DNA from: an uncultured Phycisphaerales bacterium
Lineage (GTDB): Bacteria > Planctomycetota > Phycisphaerae > WQYP01
Length of the DNA stretch: 64,000 nucleotides
Direction: 5' to 3'
NCBI GenBank assembly: GCA_903845195.1
Contig: CAIMWO010000001.1
Span: 1 to 64,000, forward strand
Positions 58,673 through 64,000 of the stretch are shown in pieces. Both the position numbers and the translations under genes were made by a program. How positions within the stretch are numbered: the stretch's first letter is position 1; each line of letters opens with the position of its first letter. The notes below the pieces were generated by a model. That model did no database searches, had not been told where the DNA came from, and saw only the letters and a program-made list of their open reading frames with translations.

Positions 58673-59596
58673 ATGAAATACCGAACGCTTGGCAAGACCG
58701 GTCTCCGCGTTTCAGTCATCGGTGTCGGAACCTGGCAGCTTGGCGGGGAGTGGGACAAGGTCTTCACCCAGTCCGAAGTGACGGCCATGTTTGCCAAGGC
58801 CCGCGATTTGGGCGTCAACCTCATCGACACCGCCGAGTGCTATGGCGATCACACCTCGGAGTTCCTCATCGGCAATGCGTTGGCTGAACTGGGCGCCCGC
58901 AATCAGTTCATCATCGCTACGAAGTTCGGGCACAAGTTTCATGAACCGTTCAAGCGCTCTGAGCCGCGCTCGGGGCCGGACATTCAGAAACAGCTCGATG
59001 ATTCTCTGCGCGAGCTCAAGACGGATTACATCGACCTTTACCAATACCATTCATGGGCCGACGCTCAATATGAATCTGATGAGGTCCGCGGAGTTCTCGA
59101 AAAGGCCTTGGCGGGGGGGAAGGTGCGGCACGTGGGCACGTCCACGAGCAAGAATGACAATGCTTTTCAGGTCGAGCGTGCGGACAAGTATCACGTCGAG
59201 GCGGTGCAACTGATTTACAATCGTCTTTCCCGCGCACCGGAGACGGCGGTTCTGCCGCTGTGTCAGAAACTCAATCTAGGCGTTCTGGCCCGGGTGCCTC
59301 TGGCTTCCGGTTATCTTTCCGGCAAGTACAAGCCCGGCGACAAATTTCCCGCCACGGATGTCCGCGAGAAGTGGTACACGAAAGATCGCGATGAACAGCT
59401 TGCGGAAGTGCAACGCATCGCCCGCGAGGAAGTGCCCGCCGGCGTGCCGATGGCGCGCTGGGCGCTGGCGTGGTGTCTGCAGCATCCGGCTATTACGTGC
59501 GTCATTCCGGGTGCGAAGTCGGTCCAGCAAGTCGAAGACAACGCGCTGGCGGCCGATCTCGATATCGTTCGCCTCGATCATCCCCAGGTGGCTTAA
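58673..59596 (+). CDS. Aldo/keto reductase
   Basis: The 307-residue TIM-barrel NADPH oxidoreductase has catalytic residues in order: D and Y of NLIDTAECYG, K in ATKFGHK and H in YQYHSWAD. The C-terminal NADP-binding segment (TCVIPGAKSVQQVEDN) is present. It reduces aldehydes or ketones, substrate unknown. ATG 58673 is supported by AAAGGA 6 bases upstream. The GNAT gene follows after 12 bases. Confidence 0.92.
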   Translation: MKYRTLGKTGLRVSVIGVGTWQLGGEWDKVFTQSEVTAMFAKARDLGVNLIDTAECYGDHTSEFLIGNALAELGARNQFIIATKFGHKFHEPFKRSEPRSGPDIQKQLDDSLRELKTDYIDLYQYHSWADAQYESDEVRGVLEKALAGGKVRHVGTSTSKNDNAFQVERADKYHVEAVQLIYNRLSRAPETAVLPLCQKLNLGVLARVPLASGYLSGKYKPGDKFPATDVREKWYTKDRDEQLAEVQRIAREEVPAGVPMARWALAWCLQHPAITCVIPGAKSVQQVEDNALAADLDIVRLDHPQVA

Positions 59597-59608
59597 TGTT
59601 GGATTCCC

Positions 59609-60106
59609 ATGAGTGTGCCCGTTGAATCTCTTGCTTTTCGCGTTGCGACGCTCGATGAAATCTATCATCTGCGGTTTGCTGTGCTTCGCCCGGGGATGAC
59701 GCCGGAACGTGTCTATTTCGCCGGGGACGATGCGCCGTCTCCAGCGGCGTTGCATTTCGGTGCGTTTGTCGTCGCTGATCCGCGGACGATCGTCGCGTGC
59801 CTCACCCTGTTGGAATCATCCTATGAGAATCAGCCGGCATACCAGCTTCGCGGGATGGCTGTTGATGAAGCGTATCGCTCGCGGGGAATCGGGGCGCAAT
59901 TGTTGGCCCATGCGGAAAAGCACATTTTCACCCACACCCCCGTCCGTACGCTCTGGTGTAACGCCCGGGTTCCGGCGTTGAACTTCTATCTCCGGCAGGG
60001 CTGGAGCATCGTTTCAGAGAAATTCGAAATCCCCACCGCGGGCCCGCACCGCAAAATGTACAAGGGGCTCAATGGCGATCATTTTTGCGGGACCAGCGGC
60101 ACGTAA
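59609..60106 (+). CDS. GNAT-family N-acetyltransferase
   Basis: The 165-residue protein has the GNAT acetyl-CoA loop LRGMAVDEAYRSRGIGAQLLAHAEKHIF (motif A, R/Q-x-x-G-x-G/A type RSRGIG) and motif B ALNFYLRQGWSIVSEKFEI. The substrate is unknown. It lies 12 bases after the aldo/keto reductase gene and its last nine codons overlap the convergent gene at 60079 by 28 bases. Confidence 0.85.
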   Translation: MSVPVESLAFRVATLDEIYHLRFAVLRPGMTPERVYFAGDDAPSPAALHFGAFVVADPRTIVACLTLLESSYENQPAYQLRGMAVDEAYRSRGIGAQLLAHAEKHIFTHTPVRTLWCNARVPALNFYLRQGWSIVSEKFEIPTAGPHRKMYKGLNGDHFCGTSGT

Positions 60107-61338
60107 AGCGACTTGCGTTCAGGCGGCGCTTTGTCCAGTTCCCTCTTGAAAAGCAGCTCCGCCATGTCGTCGCCTTCGACGCCACGGATGACGACGACCA
60201 GCAGATTGGCGCGGTACTGCCAGCTTTGGATCTGATCCTCGTTGGGGACGGATTCGAATTTGATGTTCCGCAGCGCCTGCAGTGCCGCGGCCGACGCGGA
60301 TTTTCCCAATGTCTTGAGCGCCGCGACGCAGGGATGATAGGTATCGATGGACGGATCTTTCGTCTTGACCCGCGGATTCATGAAAGCAATCTGTGCGACC
60401 AGCGTATCGACCGCTTCGGTCGCGCGAAGCTTGGCCAATTCCTCGATGGCATCCGTCTTCTTCTGGAATTCCACCGGCGTGCGCGCCTCGGCCTTCACAA
60501 TGGCAAGTCTGCTTTGAATCATCGCATCGCGCTGCCGAAGGAACGTGCTCAGGAAGGGCTCCAGTACGGTCGGCTCCGACTGGGTCACATTGCCGGCGGT
60601 CGTCATGCGAATGCCATCGACCGACACCGTGGTCTGCGGAAGTTTCGACGAAGGCGCCGTGGCCGGAACTGCTGGCGCTGTCGGTGTGGCAGGACCTTTC
60701 TTGCTCAACTCCTCCTCGATGTCCGTGCTCGTGGCAATTTCCACCAGATCCGATTTGGGAATCGAAAAATTCAACGTGCCATCGGGCTGGTAGACGTATT
60801 GGATAATCAGACCATCATCGGTCTTCTTCAGTGCACGGAGCAGGACGTACCGGCTGTTGGTGCACTCCACGATGTACGCGCGCCCCTCGTTGATCTCGAT
60901 GAGCGCTCCGGCCGGCCGTTTGTCGCTGCCGGGAATCTCTGCGGGAACATCCAGCTTGGCCGCCGATGATTCATACAGATACATCGCACCAAGATCCTGG
61001 ATGCGTCCACTGACGGCCCAGAGCGTGCCGGAGTTCGAGGCGAAGTACATCAAATCGGCGGACTTGGCGGCACGAAGCTTGTCGACGATCTGATCGGAGG
61101 TGAGCGGCTTGTCCGTATCTGACTTGGGCAGCACCGTAAATTTCTGATCCACAAAATGCAGAATGTAGCCGTTCTTGGATGCGTCAGATCGCTGCAGCGG
61201 CAGAAGCGTCACGCCGTTGGGAAGTTTGCAGTCGCGCAGATTCTCCTGCAGAACGGTGGCAGCGCTGGCGCTGGTGGCCCCTCCCAGCATGATCGCCAAC
61301 ATCAACCCGGCCCAAACCGTCACGATTTGCTTCGTCAT
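60079..61338 (-). CDS. Secreted protein with C-terminal HEAT-like helices
   Basis: The 419-residue protein has a signal peptide (VTVWAGLMLAIMLGGATSASA). An early section (KLPNGVTLLPLQ...) and an Ala/Pro-rich linker near 215-235 precede a helical region (LAKLRATEAVDTLVAQI, CVAALKTLGKSASAAALQALRNI) reminiscent of HEAT repeats. No catalytic motif is recognisable. It should act in the periplasm. It is on the same strand as ftsH, with ftsH upstream and a terminator between. Confidence 0.72.
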   Translation of the reverse strand: MTKQIVTVWAGLMLAIMLGGATSASAATVLQENLRDCKLPNGVTLLPLQRSDASKNGYILHFVDQKFTVLPKSDTDKPLTSDQIVDKLRAAKSADLMYFASNSGTLWAVSGRIQDLGAMYLYESSAAKLDVPAEIPGSDKRPAGALIEINEGRAYIVECTNSRYVLLRALKKTDDGLIIQYVYQPDGTLNFSIPKSDLVEIATSTDIEEELSKKGPATPTAPAVPATAPSSKLPQTTVSVDGIRMTTAGNVTQSEPTVLEPFLSTFLRQRDAMIQSRLAIVKAEARTPVEFQKKTDAIEELAKLRATEAVDTLVAQIAFMNPRVKTKDPSIDTYHPCVAALKTLGKSASAAALQALRNIKFESVPNEDQIQSWQYRANLLVVVIRGVEGDDMAELLFKRELDKAPPERKSLYVPLVPQK

Positions 61339-61443
61339 GTTCCACCTCGCGCCATTGTTATCGAACCGCAGAGAGTGTACCTGATACGGCCCGGAAAGTT
61401 GAATAAAGAAGCGGCAATCTGGGATTCTGCCTGCTTGGGGACG

Positions 61444-61471
61444 AAAAAAAGGCCTGCTTTCCGGCAGGCCT
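61444..61471 (-). terminator. Intrinsic terminator of ftsH
   Basis: GGCCTGC (61451-61457) pairs with GCAGGCC (61464-61470), plus one A-T pair. On the minus strand it is followed by seven U residues (61444-61450 as A on the plus strand). It lies about 40 bases after the ftsH stop. Confidence 0.88.
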
Positions 61472-61509
61472 CTTGTTTAGAGCGTTTGGTCTGATTCACG
61501 ATCTGTCGT

Positions 61510-63600
61510 TTATCCCGGCTGCGGGATGCCCATGGCAGGGCCATTGCTTTCCGGCTTACGGGCATCTTCCTCGCGGCGGGCGTCTGCGCGACGCTGTTGC
61601 TCGCTGGCCAGGATATCCGACACCGTCGGCTTGGTGATCGTCTGTCCGGCAAGGATGCGTTTGACGTCCTCCCCGTCCAGCGTCTCGTACTTGAGCAGAG
61701 CATCTTTCAATACCTCAAGTACATCCTTCTTTTCCGCGAGAATCTTGCGGGTGTCCTCATAGGCCGTCGAAATGATCTTGTGCACCTCGATGTCGATCTG
61801 CTCGGCCGTCTTTTCGGAATACTCGCGGGCGCTTTCGAAGAACGACTGCGGGTTTTCGTCCGGGCTGAACTTGATCGGTCCCAGCGAGCTCATGCCGTAC
61901 TCGCACACCATCGCGCGCGCGATCTGGCTGGCACGCATGATGTCGTTGGACGCGCCGGTCGAGATGTCGCCGACGAACAGCTCTTCCGCGACCCGGCCCC
62001 CGTAAAGAATCCGCAGTTCGGCCAGCATGTAATTACGACTGTACGTGATGCGGTCTTTCTCGGGCAGCGTAAAGCTGGCTCCGCCGAAGCGACCGCGCGA
62101 AATGATCGTCACCTTGTGCAACGGATCGGCATCCGGCTGAAGTGCCTGCACGATCGCATGGCCGCCCTCATGCCAGGCGATCATGATCTTCTCTTTCTCA
62201 TCGATCACCCGGCTCCTGCGGGCCTTGCCGAAGCGAAGCTTGTCCCGGGCCTCTTCAAAATCCACCATTTCGATGGCTTCCTTGTTGGCCATCGTGGCCA
62301 TGAGGGCGGCTTCATTGATGATGGCTGCCAGATCGGCGCCGGAGAACATCGGCGTCTGACGTGCCAGACGCATCAGATCGACTGAACTGCCGAGTTTCAC
62401 CTTGCGGGCATGGACCTTCAGAATCTCATACCGGCCCTTGATGTCGGGCAGCGGAACAAAGACTTGCCGGTCGAACCGGCCCGGGCGGGTCAAGGCCGGA
62501 TCCAGCACGTCCGAACGGTTCGTGGCTGCGATGACGATCACCTGGTCGTTGGTATCGAAACCATCCATCTCCACGAGGATCGCATTGAGCGTCTGCTCGC
62601 GTTCGTCATGTCCACCGGAAGCCATGCCGTTGCCGCGCCGGCGTCCCACCGCATCAATTTCATCAAGGAAAATGATGCACGGGCTGGACTCCTTGGCGGT
62701 CTTGAACAGGTCGCGCACGCGGGACGCACCCACGCCGACGAACATTTCGACAAAGTCTGATCCGGAGATCGAGAAGAACGGCACGTCCGCTTCGCCGGCG
62801 ATGGCCTTGGCCAGCAGGGTTTTACCGACGCCGGGATCGCCGATCAGCAGTACGCCGCGCGGAATGCGTCCGCCAAGCTTCTGAAACCGCTTCGGATTCT
62901 TCAGGAATTCCACGATTTCGGTAAGCTCTTCCTTGGCTTCCTCAATGCCGGCCACGTCATTGAAAGTGATGTTGGTGTGTTCCTTGGAAAGCAGGCGGTG
63001 GCGCGACCGTCCGAAGTTGCCCAGCATTCCGATGCCTCCGCCGGCGGAGCGGATCTGCCGCAGGAAGAAGAACCAGATCACGACAAAAATCAGCAGGTAC
63101 GGGAGAAATGAGATGAGGATCTGGAACAGGAGATTGCTGGTCTGTTTCGAGTCGAACTCCGCACCATGCTTGATGGCTTCCTGGCTGAAATAGTTCCAGC
63201 CGTAGCCGTCGAGGGCGGTTACCGGGATTCGCGTGATCTTTGCCTTGGTGGCGTTGGCAGAGACTTTGGGTTCGCCGGGCGTACCTTCGCGAAGCGCGAA
63301 GACCAGCGTTCCGTCATCCTTGACCACGATGCTCTGAACGTTGTCCTTGTTCAGGTAAGTGATGAAATCTGAGTATTTGACTTCATCGGGCGCGCCGTTT
63401 TTCTCGTGGAAGACCACGAAAATCAGCACCGCAATGGACAGAATAAGTATCCACCCCAGCATCGAACGGCTGAAGCGCATGTTGCCGTCGCCACCGTTGG
63501 GACTCCCGCCGGTGCCACCGGGCCCGGAATTTTTACGCGGAGGAGAATCATCGTTCGGGCGTTTGTCTTGCTCGGACGGATCATCACGTCGTTCTGCCAT
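61510..63600 (-). CDS. ftsH: ATP-dependent zinc metalloprotease FtsH
   Basis: The 696-residue membrane-anchored AAA+ protease degrades misfolded membrane and regulatory proteins. After a Gly/Pro-rich cytoplasmic start it has transmembrane helices near 45-65 ([18 protein letters not shown]) and 160-180 with a periplasmic domain between. The AAA domain follows ([13 protein letters not shown] Walker [10 protein letters not shown] Walker B, second-region RPGRFDRQ), then the zinc site HEGGH. An aspartate ligand near [15 protein letters not shown] completes the M41 protease. ATG 63600 fits; upstream in-frame sequence is not conserved. A TATAAT at 63667-63672 on this strand could be its -10. Confidence 0.96.
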   Translation of the reverse strand: MAERRDDPSEQDKRPNDDSPPRKNSGPGGTGGSPNGGDGNMRFSRSMLGWILILSIAVLIFVVFHEKNGAPDEVKYSDFITYLNKDNVQSIVVKDDGTLVFALREGTPGEPKVSANATKAKITRIPVTALDGYGWNYFSQEAIKHGAEFDSKQTSNLLFQILISFLPYLLIFVVIWFFFLRQIRSAGGGIGMLGNFGRSRHRLLSKEHTNITFNDVAGIEEAKEELTEIVEFLKNPKRFQKLGGRIPRGVLLIGDPGVGKTLLAKAIAGEADVPFFSISGSDFVEMFVGVGASRVRDLFKTAKESSPCIIFLDEIDAVGRRRGNGMASGGHDEREQTLNAILVEMDGFDTNDQVIVIAATNRSDVLDPALTRPGRFDRQVFVPLPDIKGRYEILKVHARKVKLGSSVDLMRLARQTPMFSGADLAAIINEAALMATMANKEAIEMVDFEEARDKLRFGKARRSRVIDEKEKIMIAWHEGGHAIVQALQPDADPLHKVTIISRGRFGGASFTLPEKDRITYSRNYMLAELRILYGGRVAEELFVGDISTGASNDIMRASQIARAMVCEYGMSSLGPIKFSPDENPQSFFESAREYSEKTAEQIDIEVHKIISTAYEDTRKILAEKKDVLEVLKDALLKYETLDGEDVKRILAGQTITKPTVSDILASEQQRRADARREEDARKPESNGPAMGIPQPG

Positions 63601-63850
63601 GCGGGCCTCATTACTGCAAGCTGCGTAGGTACCACCGCTTATCATCGGACAGCGGCCAATCCGGTCATTATAGCCGTGAGAGGGTGGGGGGAGGAAATGT
63701 CCCATCGACAAGTTTTTTTATTGTGATCTTTCGGCCCGTGGAAGGATGGGCGGGAATCCAGTAAGCTGAAGAATTATACGCAGGACAGGCATTATTCTGC
63801 CTTCTTCAGCGTTCACTCGTAGGTGTCCAACCATTTGTGAAGGAACTTGC

Positions 63851-64000
63851 ATGAAACCTATGATTCTGGCCCTGAGTGTAGTGCTCCTCTCTATTGCAGG
63901 AGGATGTGCAGTGATTCAGTCGTCCAAGAGTGCCCAGGCCGCAGCGCCTGCCACGCCTTCAGCCTATTCTCCCACGCCGTCCTTCGCGGAATTTGACCGC
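63851..64000 (+). CDS. Lipoprotein, N-terminal part (runs off the window)
   Basis: The 50 visible residues begin MKPMILALSVVLLSIAGGC, a lipoprotein signal with the lipobox IAGGC ending at Cys19, followed by a Ser/Ala/Pro-rich stretch (SAQAAAPATPSAYSPTPS). AAGGA lies 7 bases before ATG 63851. The gene is divergent from ftsH. Function cannot be judged from this fragment. Confidence 0.7.
   Translation, partial: MKPMILALSVVLLSIAGGCAVIQSSKSAQAAAPATPSAYSPTPSFAEFDR

Overview
The window reads as one contiguous chromosomal segment of a GC-rich, free-living, Gram-negative bacterium. An outer membrane is implied by a porin, several lipoproteins with lipobox signals and periplasmic c-type cytochromes. 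Several traits point to Planctomycetota, probably a Phycisphaerae-like lineage: an ECF sigma / giant zinc-finger anti-sigma pair with a prepilin-like DGHVEF segment, a DUF11-repeat lipoprotein, a metallophosphatase-cytochrome fusion and word-like intergenic repeats. The placement is an inference from gene style; there is no rRNA gene here to confirm it.

Layout. 0-4.1 kb: end of an IS630-type transposase, a repeat-rich non-coding stretch, a DUF11 lipoprotein closed by a strong terminator, and a tetraheme metallophosphatase-like protein facing it. 4.2-9.6 kb (minus strand): acyl-ACP desaturase, an IS5-like insertion, a secreted HEXXH metallopeptidase, murA and a sugar nucleotidyltransferase. 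10.0-13.3 kb (plus): a translationally coupled sugar ABC importer (binding protein and two permeases, no ATPase). 13.6-18.0 kb (minus): ECF sigma factor and a 1234-residue anti-sigma/DUF4349 protein. 18.3-21.3 kb: unknown membrane protein and a heme-c histidine kinase. 21.4-23.5 kb: tatA and purB.

23.5-29.3 kb (minus) is the most interesting block. A consensus promoter, a SAM-I riboswitch and an intrinsic terminator precede a threonine-synthase-fold enzyme, a ThiS/MoaD-type sulfur carrier ending in Gly-Gly, a NIL-domain protein, an E1-like ThiF/MoeB activator, a DinB protein, a zinc-ribbon membrane protein and a cysteine desulfurase. I read this as a candidate protein-thiocarboxylate route to homocysteine/methionine, repressed by SAM: desulfurase to E1 to carrier to a PLP enzyme acting on an activated homoserine.

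29.4-42 kb: small planctomycete-style proteins, holB, a lipoprotein and recQ in one run, an FHA-GAF histidine kinase, a cyclophilin, a DUF167 protein, an M20 dipeptidase, cmk and an isolated nuoH. 42-52.5 kb: nnrE and uvrA, a PIN-domain toxin-antitoxin pair, a siroheme-decarboxylase-like protein, a GH38 alpha-mannosidase, a methyltransferase and a MgtC/DUF4010 membrane protein. 52.8-57.9 kb: a tightly packed redox operon (Tat-exported 4x[4Fe-4S] protein, NrfD quinone subunit, Ig-like anchored protein, two c-type cytochromes, porin) with no catalytic subunit. 58-64 kb: small membrane protein, aldo/keto reductase, GNAT acetyltransferase, secreted protein, ftsH and the start of a lipoprotein gene.

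Two genome-scale features stand out. Gaps between genes carry many short-period word repeats and three copies of a palindromic element. The plus strand is clearly G-rich from about 4.2 to 37 kb whichever way the genes run, then becomes neutral to C-rich.
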